Shown here: piece after piece, positions 50,194-59,586 of the stretch
How positions within the stretch are numbered: position 1 is the stretch's first letter
Layout of the letters: each line of letters opens with the position of its first letter
From: Actinoplanes sp. NBC_00393
GTDB taxonomy: Bacteria; Actinomycetota; Actinomycetes; Mycobacteriales; Micromonosporaceae
Direction of reading: 5' to 3'
Assembly (NCBI RefSeq): GCF_036053395.1
Contig: NZ_CP107942.1
Span: forward strand, 7,272,501 to 7,336,500
Length of the DNA: 64,000 bases
Translations under genes and position numbers: made by a program
Notes under the pieces: generated by a model
Told to the model about the DNA's origin: nothing
Databases searched by the model: none
What the model saw: the letters and a program-made list of their open reading frames with translations, nothing else

Positions 50194-50199
50194 ACGCTA
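50194..50199 (-). promoter_or_regulatory. Candidate -10 built on the NOS stop codon
   Basis: TAGCGT (minus strand 50199-50194) contains the TAG of the NOS gene and ends 7 nt before the VOC ATG, implying a leaderless VOC transcript. Confidence 0.45.
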
Positions 50200-51366
50200 G
50201 TTGGCGTGCGGGCACCGCCGCATTCCGTCGCGGGCCAGCTCCGCCGCCTCGTCGTCGAGGTAGAACGCCGGCTTGAGATCGAGCTCCTCGTAGTAGCGGT
50301 GGAAGACCGGGGTGGCGCCGCCGGAGAGCGGTGGGACGATCCAGCTCCAGTCCGCGGGCACCGGCCGGCCGGCCTTCTCCTCGTTGCGGATGTGCGTCAG
50401 GAACCGCTGGGACTCGGTGTGGTGGTCGCTCATCTTCACGCCGGCCTGCTCGAAGCTGTGCAGCACCGCCCGGTTCAGCTCGACCAGGGCCCGGTCGCGC
50501 CACAGGGTCGACTCCCGGCTGGTGTCCAGGCCCATCCGGGCGGCCACCACCGGCAGCATGTCGTAGCGGTCGGTGTCGGCGAGGTTGCGGGCGCCGATCT
50601 CGGTGCCCATGTACCAGCCGTTGAACGGCGCCAGCGGGTAGTGCACCCCGCCGATGGTGAGCCGCATGTTGGAGATCGCCGGAACCGCGTGCCAGCGCAG
50701 GCCCAGCTCGGCGAACCAGCCGTACTCGGGGTGGGTCAGCGGCACCTCACGGATGGCACGTTCGGGGAGCTCGTAGAGGCGTACGCCGTCCCCCGGTGTC
50801 TCGATGACCAGCGGCAGGACGTCGAACGCCTCGCCCTTGCCCCGCCAGCCGTACCCGCGGACCGCCGCGGTGAAGCCGGCCAGCCGCGGGTCACCGACCG
50901 GACGGCCGTCCTCGGTCCGGTAGCCGGCGTAGCGGATCAGCTGCTCGTTCCACACCCGGGCGTACGGCATGCCGGGCTGCGCCGGCGCGAAGATGCTGAT
51001 CACCGGACGGAGCTGGCCGGTGCCGGCGGTCTGCAGGTGCTGCACCAGCAGCGAGTAGATCTCGTCCGCGGTGCGGGCCCGGCGGCGGTCCAGCACCAGC
51101 AGGCTGCGCCAGTAGAGGCGCCCGATGCACCGGCTCGCGTTGCGCCAGGCCATCTTGGCGCCGTGGGTGAGCTCGTCGGTGGTGTGCACGTAGCTTCCGG
51201 TCGCGGCGATCTGGGCCCGCACGATGGCGAGGCGCGGCTCGACCGGTCCGAGCCGGGGGTTCTCGGTGTAGCAGCGGCGCAGGAAGTCCTCGGCCTCACC
51301 GGGGTCGACGGGCGCGGAGCGGTCCCAGGGCTCCGTCGGGTGGTCCCGGTAGCCAGGCACGATCAT
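50197..51366 (-). CDS. nos: Bacterial nitric oxide synthase oxygenase
   Basis: A 389-residue NOS oxygenase domain that makes NO from L-arginine. The heme-thiolate cysteine is Cys80 in KMAWRNASRCIGRLYW, and the arginine-binding glutamate is Glu256 in NGWYMGTEIGARNL. The pterin-side WSWIVPPLSGGATPVFHRYY segment is conserved. There is no fused reductase domain, as in other bacterial NOS, so electrons must come from general redox partners. Known roles in bacteria include oxidative-stress and antibiotic protection and, in Streptomyces, nitration in thaxtomin synthesis; no such cluster is here. Its Shine-Dalgarno lies in a hairpin. Confidence 0.95.
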   Translation of the reverse strand: MIVPGYRDHPTEPWDRSAPVDPGEAEDFLRRCYTENPRLGPVEPRLAIVRAQIAATGSYVHTTDELTHGAKMAWRNASRCIGRLYWRSLLVLDRRRARTADEIYSLLVQHLQTAGTGQLRPVISIFAPAQPGMPYARVWNEQLIRYAGYRTEDGRPVGDPRLAGFTAAVRGYGWRGKGEAFDVLPLVIETPGDGVRLYELPERAIREVPLTHPEYGWFAELGLRWHAVPAISNMRLTIGGVHYPLAPFNGWYMGTEIGARNLADTDRYDMLPVVAARMGLDTSRESTLWRDRALVELNRAVLHSFEQAGVKMSDHHTESQRFLTHIRNEEKAGRPVPADWSWIVPPLSGGATPVFHRYYEELDLKPAFYLDDEAAELARDGMRRCPHAN

Positions 51367-51372
51367 CGAGCG

Positions 51373-51406
51373 CCTCCGGATTATCGAGGGATGGGGATAC
51401 CGGAGG
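51373..51406 (-). promoter_or_regulatory. Hairpin that can mask the NOS Shine-Dalgarno
   Basis: On the NOS transcript, CCTCCGG (51406-51400) is a perfect complement of CCGGAGG (51379-51373), which contains the Shine-Dalgarno GGAGG about 6 nt before the ATG. The 20-nt loop would leave a 7-bp stem that can block ribosome access. Confidence 0.45.
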
Positions 51407-51449
51407 TTCGCACGACCCCGGATGGGCCGAATCAGACAATCTGTGCGAC

Positions 51450-51493
51450 AAAAGCGACGGGCCCCACCCGTTTGGGTGGGGCCCGTCGCTTTT
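51450..51493. terminator. Bidirectional terminator after rho
   Basis: A perfect 20-bp inverted repeat (51450-51469 with 51474-51493, loop GTTT) bounded by A4 and T4 runs, so it has a U-tract in both directions. It sits 6 bp after the rho stop and separates rho from the NOS region. Confidence 0.93.
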
Positions 51494-51499
51494 ATTCGA

Positions 51500-53548
51500 T
51501 TATTCGCCAGGCGTCGACTTGGCGATCTGCATCAGGAACTCGATGTTGGTCCGGGTCTGCTTGAGCCGGTCCAGCAGGAGGTCCAGAGCCGCGCCGGACT
51601 CCAGCGAGCTGAGCACCTTGCGGAGCTTGTGGATGATCGCCAGCTCCTCCTTGCCCATCAGGATCTCTTCCTTACGGGTGCCGGAGGCGGAGACGTCCAC
51701 GGCCGGGAAGACCCGCTTGTCGGCGATCTTCCGGTCCAGCTTGAGCTCGGCGTTACCCGTGCCCTTGAACTCCTCGAAGATGACCGTGTCCATCATCGAG
51801 CCGGTCTCCACCAGCGCGGTCGCGAGGATGGTGAGCGAGCCACCGTTCTCGATGTTGCGCGCCGCGCCGAGGAACCGCTTCGGCGGGTAGAGCGCGGTCG
51901 AATCGATACCACCCGACATGATCCGGCCGGAGGCCGGCGCCGCCAGGTTGTACGACCGGCCGAGCCGGGTGACCGAGTCGAGCAGCACGACGACGTCGTG
52001 GCCCAGCTCGACCAGCCGCTTGGCCCGCTCGATGGCGAGCTCGGCGACCGTGGTGTGGTCCTGCGGCGGACGGTCGAACGTGGCCGCGACGACCTCGCCC
52101 TTGACCGAGCGCTGCATGTCGGTGACCTCTTCGGGCCGCTCGTCCACGAGCACGACCATCAGGTGGCACTCGGGGTTGTTGCGGGTGATCGCGTTGGCCA
52201 GCGCCTGCAGCACCATCGTCTTACCGGCCTTCGGCGGGGAGACGATCAGCGCCCGCTGGCCCTTGCCGATCGGCATGACCAGGTCGATGACGCGGGTGGT
52301 GAGGATGTGCGGCTCGGTCTCCAGCCGCAGGCGCTCCTGCGGGTAGAGCGGCGTGAGCTTGTAGAACTCGGGACGCCGGCGGGCCTCCTCGGGCTCCATC
52401 CCGTTGATGGTGTCCAGGCGGACCAGCGGGTTGTACTTGTCCCGCCGCTGGTCGCCGCCACCGTCGCGCGGGGCCGAGCGAACGGCGCCGGTGACGGCGT
52501 CGCCGCGACGCAGGCCGTACTTCTTGACCTGCGACATCGACACGTACACATCGTTCGGCCCGGACAGGTAGCCGGTGGTCCGGACGAACGCGTAGTTGTC
52601 CAGCACGTCCAAGATGCCGGCGACCGGAACGAGCACCTCGTCCTCGGCCACGTGCGGCTCGCGGCTCTCGCGGCCGCCGTCGCGCTGGCCGCCGCCGTCG
52701 CCGTCGCGGTCCCGGCCACGACGGCGGTCCCGGAAGCGGCTGCGGCGGCTCCGGCGGCCACCCTCGCCGGAGTCGTTGTCGTCGTCGTCATGACCCTGGT
52801 CGGCCCGCGGGGCACGATCCCGGTCCCGGTCCCGGTCGTTGTTGCGGTCCCGGTCGTTGTTGCGGTCCCCGTCGCGCTGGCGGTCGTCGCGCTGACGATC
52901 GTCACGCTGCTGACCGTCACGCTGGTTGCGCTGCCGGTCCCGGTTGCGCTCGCCGCGCTCGGGCCGGTCACCACGCTCGGGGCGCTCGGTGTTCTCCGCC
53001 GGGGCGGCGGGCGTGGTCTCGGCCGGGGCGGTCACCGCGGCGGGGGCGGCAGCGGCCGGCGCGGGCGCGGCCTCGGCGACAGCAACGCTCTCGGCCGGAG
53101 CCGAAGCCGGAGCTGTCTGGCGGGAGCCACGCTCACGCCGGCTCCGGGCCGGGCGCTCGGCCGCCGGGGCGGGCTGAGCCGTTTCGGCCGGGGCAAGCTG
53201 GGCCGTTCCCGTCGGGGGATTCGGCGCGGGGGCGGCCTCGACCGGGGCCGGCTGAGCCGGGGCGGGGGCAGCGACAGCCTCGGAGCCGTTGGTCCGCGGA
53301 CGCGGGGCGGACTCGGCGGCAGCGGCGTTGCCGCCGCTCTGGCGCTCGGTGATCGCGGCGATCAGCTCACCCTTGCGCATCCGGGCGGTACCGGAGATGC
53401 CGAGGGAAGCGGCGAGGCTCTGCAGCTCGGGCAGCAGCATGGCGGACAGCCCGGTGCCGCCACGGCGGCGCTTGGTAGCGGTCGCGGTGGTGCCGGCGCC
53501 GTCAGCGACGTCAGAAACACCCGACGTCACGTCGGTGGTGTCGCTCAA
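51500..53548 (-). CDS. rho: Transcription termination factor Rho
   Basis: A 682-residue Rho hexameric RNA helicase, about 260 residues longer than E. coli Rho. An N-terminal SAP-like Rho_N domain (about 30-75) is followed by a 220-residue disordered insert, first Ala/Pro-rich then Arg/Asp-rich (QRDDRQRDGDRNNDRDRNN-type). The RNA-binding CSD and RecA-like ATPase follow (P-loop PPKAGKT, Lys443; Q and R loops conserved). The start is TTG 53548, with AAGGA 6 nt upstream. A rare TTG start may keep Rho levels low. Confidence 0.95.
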   Translation of the reverse strand: MSDTTDVTSGVSDVADGAGTTATATKRRRGGTGLSAMLLPELQSLAASLGISGTARMRKGELIAAITERQSGGNAAAAESAPRPRTNGSEAVAAPAPAQPAPVEAAPAPNPPTGTAQLAPAETAQPAPAAERPARSRRERGSRQTAPASAPAESVAVAEAAPAPAAAAPAAVTAPAETTPAAPAENTERPERGDRPERGERNRDRQRNQRDGQQRDDRQRDDRQRDGDRNNDRDRNNDRDRDRDRAPRADQGHDDDDNDSGEGGRRSRRSRFRDRRRGRDRDGDGGGQRDGGRESREPHVAEDEVLVPVAGILDVLDNYAFVRTTGYLSGPNDVYVSMSQVKKYGLRRGDAVTGAVRSAPRDGGGDQRRDKYNPLVRLDTINGMEPEEARRRPEFYKLTPLYPQERLRLETEPHILTTRVIDLVMPIGKGQRALIVSPPKAGKTMVLQALANAITRNNPECHLMVVLVDERPEEVTDMQRSVKGEVVAATFDRPPQDHTTVAELAIERAKRLVELGHDVVVLLDSVTRLGRSYNLAAPASGRIMSGGIDSTALYPPKRFLGAARNIENGGSLTILATALVETGSMMDTVIFEEFKGTGNAELKLDRKIADKRVFPAVDVSASGTRKEEILMGKEELAIIHKLRKVLSSLESGAALDLLLDRLKQTRTNIEFLMQIAKSTPGE

Positions 53549-53848
53549 TGGATTCCTTCCGTCGGAAAAGACCCGAAGTCACCCGGAACTTTGCAGCCAG
53601 GGCCGGGTGCCCTCGGAGCCCGCTTCGCAACAGCGGCGCGGGAGTTTCGTGCAGCACGGCAGCTCGACCGGTATCCCTGCCCGCCAGGGCTTGACGGGTA
53701 GGTCTCGGCGAGTGCAGCGATCTATCGACTGCTGCCCGGCGTGTGCCTTGATGAGAGTTGAGAAAGGCCACCAAGGCCCAGAAATCTCGGGGGTGCGCCG
53801 AACCGCAGAGATCGCTTGCTTCGCGGCTGTGCTAGGTCTTGAGCGTAA
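53549..53848 (-). other. 300-nt leader of rho
   Basis: There is no credible gene between thrB and rho. Near the ribosome site TTCC-gac-GGAA can form a small hairpin adjoining the Shine-Dalgarno. Long leaders subject to Rho autoregulation are known in other bacteria; nothing here proves it. A short ORF in the region lacks a ribosome site and domain signature. Confidence 0.4.
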
Positions 53849-54793
53849 TCAACTCGTACGACCTGCGGCAACAGGGCCCCGCTCGGCGTGTTCCACCATA
53901 CCCCCTTTCACACGAGCACCGGCGTCATCCACGCCCAGCACTTCGCTGTGCCAGTGCGCACCCGGCGCGAAATCGCCCGGGACCTCGGTCAACGCCAGTA
54001 CGGTCGGTCCCGCGCCACTGACCACCGCGGCCACCCCGGCCGACCGGAGCGCCGCCACCAGCGAAGCCGTGCCCGGCATCCCGGCGGAGCGGTAGTCCTG
54101 ATGCAGCCGGTCCTCGGTGGCCGGGAACAGCAGTGCGGGGTCCCTGGTGAGAGCGTGCGTCAGCAGCGCCGCCCGCCCCGCGTTGAACGCCGCGTCAGCG
54201 TGCGGAACCTCCAACGGCAACGCCGCCCGGGCGGTCGCCGTGTACCCACGTTCGACCGGAACGAAAACTGTCGGGCGGACCCCCTCGGCCGGCGACAGGC
54301 GCACCGCGCGCCCGCCGGACGCCTCGGTCCAGGCGACGGTGAAGCCACCGAGCAGACAGGGTGCCACGTTGTCCGGATGGCCCTCGAGCCGGGCGGCGAT
54401 CCGCAGCGCGGCCGCGTCGTCGATCAGCCGCAGCCCGTCCCGGACCAGGCCACGGGCGAGTTGCACGCCACCGACGATGGCGGCCGACGAGCTGCCCATG
54501 CCGCGCGCCTGCGGGATCCGGTTGACGCACTCGACGGCCACCCCGGGCGGGCGCTCGCCCAGCTCGTCGAAGGTCGCCAGCATGGCCCGGACCACCAGGT
54601 GGGTCTCGTCGGTGGGCAACTCACCGGCGCCCTCGCCGCTGACCGCGACCGTGTACGTGTCGCCGGTCACCCGAGCGCTCAGGTCGTCGTAGAGCGTGAG
54701 CGCCAGACCCAGTGAGTCGAAGCCGGGACCGAGATTGGCGCTGGTCGCCGGCGTGCTGACGGAGACCGGAGCGGTGACGAAGGACAAGCCCAT
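53849..54793 (-). CDS. thrB: Homoserine kinase
   Basis: A 314-residue GHMP kinase that phosphorylates homoserine on the way to threonine. ATP loop IPQARGMGSSSAAIVGG, N-terminal VSVSTPATSANLGPGFDSLG and C-terminal SGAGPTVLAL motifs are present. ATG 54793 is preferred because TAGCAT lies exactly 6 nt upstream, a leaderless arrangement. It is split from thrC by efflux genes, though the two are usually adjacent. Confidence 0.95.
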   Translation of the reverse strand: MGLSFVTAPVSVSTPATSANLGPGFDSLGLALTLYDDLSARVTGDTYTVAVSGEGAGELPTDETHLVVRAMLATFDELGERPPGVAVECVNRIPQARGMGSSSAAIVGGVQLARGLVRDGLRLIDDAAALRIAARLEGHPDNVAPCLLGGFTVAWTEASGGRAVRLSPAEGVRPTVFVPVERGYTATARAALPLEVPHADAAFNAGRAALLTHALTRDPALLFPATEDRLHQDYRSAGMPGTASLVAALRSAGVAAVVSGAGPTVLALTEVPGDFAPGAHWHSEVLGVDDAGARVKGGMVEHAERGPVAAGRTS

Positions 54794-54799
54794 CGCCAC

Positions 54800-54805
54800 A
54801 TGCTA
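54800..54805 (-). promoter_or_regulatory. Candidate -10 of leaderless thrB transcript
   Basis: TAGCAT on the minus strand ends 6 nt before ATG 54793. Confidence 0.5.
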
Positions 54806-54825
54806 GGGCTTGATCAAACGGTTCC

Positions 54826-56085
54826 TCACTCCGCCGTCGCCGGACGGTCGGAGGTCTCCGGCGCGGCGGCGACCGGGGTCAGCCGCCGGGTGGCGAAGCG
54901 CCAGCCGATCGCGTACGTGAGCGTGATCAGCGCGCACGTGGCCAGGATGATCCGCGAGTCGACCCGGTCGATGAACAGGCTGGCGCCGAGCTGGCTGATC
55001 GCGATCGCCAGCGTCGCCAGCATCATGTCGACCGCGAAGATGCGGCCGCGCAGCGCGTCCGGGACCTCGCCCTGCAGCGCGAAGTTGGAGAGCACCCAGT
55101 TCGTGCCGCCGGCGAAGTGCGCGACGAAGACCAGTGCCAGTACCAGCGGGAACCACGGGGCGAAGGCGACACCGAGATAGCCGACGCCGTACAGGCCCAT
55201 CGACAGGGCCAGGCCCGGGAGCAGCCAGGACGGCCGGTTCAGCACCGGCCGCATCACCAGCGGGCCGATCAGGGCGCCGAGACCGCGCAGGGCGAAGAGC
55301 AGCCCGGCGCCGATCGCGCCCGCACCGTGCGCCGCCGCGATCAGCGGGAACACGGTGAGCACCCCGTTGCCGAGGCCGACCGCCGACTTCACCGTGACCA
55401 GGGCCCGGAGCCGGGGCCGGGCGGCGATGTAGCGCAGCGCCTCGAACATCGCGCGCAGCGACTGGCCACCTTCGGCGTCACCGCGCGGCGCCTGCAGCGG
55501 GCGCCGGATCAGCGTGGTCAGCACAGCGCCGGCGAGCAGGAAGACCGCGGTCACGGCGAAGCAGACGTACGGGCTGAAGACGCTGCTCACGACACCACCG
55601 AGCGAGGCGCCGACGACGGTCATCGTGCCCCAAGCGGAACCGGAGATGGTGTTCGCCGCCGCGAGGTCGGACGGGTCGACCACGTTCGGCAGCGCGGCGG
55701 AGGCGGCCGGTGAATAGAACGCCTTCGACACCGCGATGGCGCCGATCGCGACCAGGGCCAGCGGCGCGGTGGCCGCGGACCGCACCGCGAACAGCAGCAG
55801 CACCGAGACGAACGCCGCGAAGTTGGCGATGACCAGGATCTTCCGCCGGTCCACCCGGTCGGCGACGGTGCCGGTGTACGGCAGCAGCAGCGCGACGATC
55901 CCGGTGTCGGCGGCCAGCACCAGCGCGCCCCAGGCCCCGCTGCCGGTCAGCTCCGGCAGCAGCACCAGCAACGGCACCATGACGAACCAGTCGGCGCCGA
56001 AGACCACGAGTTCCGCCGCGAAGAGACGGCGGAAATCACGGTTGCGGGTAAGGACCGAAAAGGCTGCGGGCACATACAGCACCAT
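54826..56085 (-). CDS. MFS transporter
   Basis: A 419-residue twelve-helix major facilitator, starting MVLYVPAAFSVL. GTVADRVDRRK between helices 2 and 3 is the MFS motif A; residues PDALRGRIFAVD in the second half form the matching repeat. Enterobactin-exporter-like MFS3 proteins look similar. It lies 60 bp after the RND pump gene and 32 bp before thrB, so it may share regulation with the pump. The substrate is unknown. Confidence 0.9.
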   Translation of the reverse strand: MVLYVPAAFSVLTRNRDFRRLFAAELVVFGADWFVMVPLLVLLPELTGSGAWGALVLAADTGIVALLLPYTGTVADRVDRRKILVIANFAAFVSVLLLFAVRSAATAPLALVAIGAIAVSKAFYSPAASAALPNVVDPSDLAAANTISGSAWGTMTVVGASLGGVVSSVFSPYVCFAVTAVFLLAGAVLTTLIRRPLQAPRGDAEGGQSLRAMFEALRYIAARPRLRALVTVKSAVGLGNGVLTVFPLIAAAHGAGAIGAGLLFALRGLGALIGPLVMRPVLNRPSWLLPGLALSMGLYGVGYLGVAFAPWFPLVLALVFVAHFAGGTNWVLSNFALQGEVPDALRGRIFAVDMMLATLAIAISQLGASLFIDRVDSRIILATCALITLTYAIGWRFATRRLTPVAAAPETSDRPATAE

Positions 56086-56145
56086 AGCGGTCCGGAATAC
56101 GCCGATGCCCGGCCGCACAGGGCCGGGCATCGGTCTTCGGTACGC

Positions 56146-59100
56146 CTACTCGTTCGGCTTGTCCTGCTTGCGAGGCATCTTGAGCACCTCGAACTGGTCG
56201 GTGTAGCCGCGCAGGGCCGCACCGCTGCCGTTCTCGGGAGAGGCCTCGCGGGCTCCGTCGCCGGTGTCCGGCACTGGAGCCGGAGCCGGGTCGTCCGTCA
56301 CCGTGTCGTCCTTCGGCGCGGCTGCCAGCACATCCGTGGCCGCCGGACCGACCGGAACCGGGACGGCGCCCTCGCCCTTGCGGAGCCGCTTCGCCGCGCG
56401 CTTGGCCCGCGACTTCTCCTTGCGGTTCTCCACCATGGTGTAGAGCGTCGGCACCAGCACCAGGGTCAGGATCGTGGAGCTGACCAGACCACCGATCACC
56501 ACGATGGCCAGCGGCCGGGAGATGAAGCCGCCCTCGCCGGTGAGGCCGAGCGCCATCGGGATCAGCGCGAAGATGGTCGCGATCGCGGTCATCAGGATCG
56601 GCCGCAGCCGGTGCCGGCCGCCCTCGATCACCGCTTCCGTCACGCCGTAGCCCTGCGCCCGGTAGTGGTTGATCAGGTCCATCAGCACGATCGCGTTGGT
56701 GACCACGATGCCGACCAGCATCAGCACACCGATCAGGGCCGGGACGCCGAGCGGGGTACCGGTGATCAGCAGCAGGCCGATCGCGCCGGTCGCCGCGAAC
56801 GGGATGGAGACCAGCAGGATCACCGGCTGCAGCAGGCTGCGGAAGGTGGCCACCATGATCACGAAGACGATCGCGATGGCCGCCAGCACGGCGAGGCCGA
56901 GCTGACCGAAGGCCTCCTCCTGGTCGGCACTGACGCCGCCGATCGTGTACTCGGCGCCGGGCGGCAGGTCCAGCCCGTCCAGCTTCGCCGTCAGGTCCTG
57001 GTTGACCTGGGTCAGGTTCGACCCGGTGACCGCGCCGGTCACGGTGACGGTCCGGTTCCCGGCGACCCGGCTGATCTGCACCGGGCCGTCCACCTGCTTG
57101 ACGTCGGCGATCTGGTCCAGCGGGACCACGCCACCCGGGGTGGTGATCGGAATCACACGCAGCGCGGCCGGGTTGGCCGGCGCCGCACCGAACGAGATCA
57201 CCACGTCCTGGGTGGTGCCGTCGACGTTGATCTCGCCGGCCGGGGCGGCACGGAACAGCCCCGCGACGCTCTGGGCGACCTGCGCCTCGGTGACGCCCGC
57301 CTCGGCGGCCGCCTCGCGGTTCACCACCACGTCGAGCCGCGGCACGCTCTCGGCCAGCGACGTGTCGACGTCGGAGACCCCGGACACCTCGGACATCGCC
57401 TTGCGCACCTGCTCGGTGGCGGTGGCGAGGACCTCGGTGTCGGCCGCGTTGACCGAGACGGAGAGCTGGCTGCTGCCCAGCCCGGAGCCCTCCTGCCCGA
57501 TCTTGATCTCACCGGCGTCGGCCAGCGCGTCGAACTTGGTCCGCAGCTCGTCGGAGACCTCCGCGGCGTCCACGTCCTCCTCGAGCGCCACGCTGAAGCT
57601 CGCCGTGCCGGCGCCGCCGCCACCCGCGAACGGGTTGCCCGAGCTGCCACCGACGGTGACCTGGTAGGTCTTGACGCCCTCCTGCCCGGCCACCACGGTC
57701 TCGACCTTCTTGGCCGCCTCGTCGGTGGCCGCCAGGCTGGTGCCGGCCGGCATCTCCTGACTGATCGTGATGCTGTCCTGGCCGGACTCGTCCAGGAAGT
57801 TCGTCTCCAGCCGGGTGCTCAGGGCGAACGTGCCGAGCAGCACCGCGATGCCGATCAGCACCGTGGTCCAGCGGCGGGTGGTGGCGAACCGGATCACCGG
57901 CAGGTAGCCGCGCTGCAGCGGGCTGCGCAGCTCCTTCTCCTCGGCGGCCTTACGGACCGCCTCGGCGTCGACGCCGGCGGGCGGCGGCTTGAGGAACCAG
58001 TACGCCAGCACCGGCACGATCGTCAACGAGACGATCAGCGAGGCCAGCAGCGCCACCGTCACGGTGATCGCGAAGGACGAGAAGATCTGCCCGACCAGGC
58101 CGCCGACCAGGGCGATCGGCGCGAAGACGGCAACCGTGGTGAGTGTTGACGCGAGCACCGCGCCGGCCACCTCGCGGACCGCGCCGAGGATGGCGTGCAC
58201 CTTCTCCTCGCCGTACTCGAGGTGGCGTTTGATGTTCTCCAGCACCACGATCGAGTCGTCCACCACCCGGCCGACCGCGATGGTGAGCGCGCCGAGGGTG
58301 AGCAGGTTGAGTGTGTAGTCACCGATCCAGAGGGCGATCAGCGCGACCAGCACGGAGAGCGGGATGGACACCGCGGTGACCAGCGTCGAGCGGACGCTGA
58401 GAAGGAACACGAGGATGACCAGAACGGCCATCACGAGGCCCAGCAGTCCCTCGACGGTGAGGGTGTGGATCGACCGCTCCACGTACGGCGCCTGGTCGGT
58501 GATGACCGTGATCGTCGCGCCCGATTCGCGCTGCAGGTCGTCCAGCATGTCCCGGACCTCGTGCGAGATCTCCACCGGGTTGCCGTCCGGCCGGGCGGTG
58601 ACCGCGATGCCGAGGCTGTCCACCCCGTCGGTCCGCGTGTACGACTCCGGGGCCGGCAGCTTGCTCTCCACCGTGGCGACGTCACCGAGCCGCACCGGGC
58701 CGCGCGAGCCGGTCAGGTAGACGTCCTGGAGCTGCTGGACGGCCGTGATCGGGGTGCCGACCTGCACGTTCAGCGACTTGTCGCCCTCCACGACCGTACC
58801 GGCCGGGATGGAGACGCCGTTGCTCTGCAGCACCGTGGTGAGCGAGGCCGGGCTGACCCCGGCGGCGCCCATCTTCGCCAGGTTGGGCGTGATCACGACC
58901 TGCTCGGAGCGGGCGCCGGTGACCTGCGTGTCCCGCACGCCCTCGATCCCGTTGAGCTCGGGCACCACGGTCTCGTTGAGCCGGCGGAGCAGGTCGCTCT
59001 CGTCGTCACCGCCGGAGGCGGCCAGCACGATCGCCGGGATGTCGTCGGTGCCGCCGGCGAAGACCTGCGGGTCGACGCTCTCCGGCAGCTGCGACTGGAT

Positions 59101-59445
59101 CCGGTTCACCGAGGTGGTGACCTGGTTGACCGCCGACTCGATGTCCGTGCCGAACTCGAAGAGCACGACGACGCTGGACACGTTCTCCCGGGAGGTCGAC
59201 GACACGCTGTCGATGCCGTCGATGCCCTTGACCGCGTCCTCGATCGGCTTGGTCACCTGTTCCTCGACCGCTTCCGGCGAGGCGCCGGGCAGCACCGCAC
59301 TGACGAAGGCGGCGGGCAGCTCGATCGAAGGGAAGAGCTGCTGCTTGAGAGACGGAATCGCGTAGAGGCCGAATCCGCTGATCACGATCGCGATCAGCGC
59401 CACTAGACCTCGGTTGGCAAGGCTGAGCCGTGTCAGTGCTGACAT
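56146..59445 (-). CDS. RND efflux transporter, HAE1/SwrC-like
   Basis: A 1099-residue proton-driven RND pump with the AcrB layout: TM1 (LVALIAIVISGFGLYAI), a large extracytoplasmic loop, six helices including TM4 GRVVDDSIVVLENIKRH with the Asp-Asp proton relay, a second large loop and the last helices (ATIFALIPMALG). The C-terminal 90 residues are cytoplasmic and Lys/Pro-rich. In Gram-positive bacteria such pumps act without an outer-membrane channel (SwrC exports surfactin). GGGGGAG precedes the ATG. No membrane-fusion protein is adjacent. Confidence 0.94.
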   Translation of the reverse strand: MSALTRLSLANRGLVALIAIVISGFGLYAIPSLKQQLFPSIELPAAFVSAVLPGASPEAVEEQVTKPIEDAVKGIDGIDSVSSTSRENVSSVVVLFEFGTDIESAVNQVTTSVNRIQSQLPESVDPQVFAGGTDDIPAIVLAASGGDDESDLLRRLNETVVPELNGIEGVRDTQVTGARSEQVVITPNLAKMGAAGVSPASLTTVLQSNGVSIPAGTVVEGDKSLNVQVGTPITAVQQLQDVYLTGSRGPVRLGDVATVESKLPAPESYTRTDGVDSLGIAVTARPDGNPVEISHEVRDMLDDLQRESGATITVITDQAPYVERSIHTLTVEGLLGLVMAVLVILVFLLSVRSTLVTAVSIPLSVLVALIALWIGDYTLNLLTLGALTIAVGRVVDDSIVVLENIKRHLEYGEEKVHAILGAVREVAGAVLASTLTTVAVFAPIALVGGLVGQIFSSFAITVTVALLASLIVSLTIVPVLAYWFLKPPPAGVDAEAVRKAAEEKELRSPLQRGYLPVIRFATTRRWTTVLIGIAVLLGTFALSTRLETNFLDESGQDSITISQEMPAGTSLAATDEAAKKVETVVAGQEGVKTYQVTVGGSSGNPFAGGGGAGTASFSVALEEDVDAAEVSDELRTKFDALADAGEIKIGQEGSGLGSSQLSVSVNAADTEVLATATEQVRKAMSEVSGVSDVDTSLAESVPRLDVVVNREAAAEAGVTEAQVAQSVAGLFRAAPAGEINVDGTTQDVVISFGAAPANPAALRVIPITTPGGVVPLDQIADVKQVDGPVQISRVAGNRTVTVTGAVTGSNLTQVNQDLTAKLDGLDLPPGAEYTIGGVSADQEEAFGQLGLAVLAAIAIVFVIMVATFRSLLQPVILLVSIPFAATGAIGLLLITGTPLGVPALIGVLMLVGIVVTNAIVLMDLINHYRAQGYGVTEAVIEGGRHRLRPILMTAIATIFALIPMALGLTGEGGFISRPLAIVVIGGLVSSTILTLVLVPTLYTMVENRKEKSRAKRAAKRLRKGEGAVPVPVGPAATDVLAAAPKDDTVTDDPAPAPVPDTGDGAREASPENGSGAALRGYTDQFEVLKMPRKQDKPNE

Positions 59446-59482
59446 GGGCGCTCCCCCGAGAAAAGTTCGGTCGATGCTGATA

Positions 59483-59499
59483 GTTTGCCTGACGCGAAC
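59483..59499. promoter_or_regulatory. Candidate MarR operator
   Basis: GTTTGC-ctgac-GCGAAC is an imperfect inverted repeat (one mismatch per arm of six) in the 141-bp gap between the divergent RND and MarR genes, a usual MarR target position and size. Confidence 0.35.
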
Positions 59500-59586
59500 A
59501 AATGATTTTCGATCGGGTCCCCCTGGTACCGTCCGTCACGAGGTGGCAGCGCATACGCCATCTGCACGTCACATAAGGAGCCGGCG

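Noticed and set aside
53511..53774. 87-codon ORF in the rho leader as a leader peptide
   Set aside because: No Shine-Dalgarno and no codon bias; it also runs into the rho start in another frame.
56611..58149. 512-codon plus-strand ORF opposite the RND pump
   Set aside because: His/Asp/Gly-rich shadow with no start signals.
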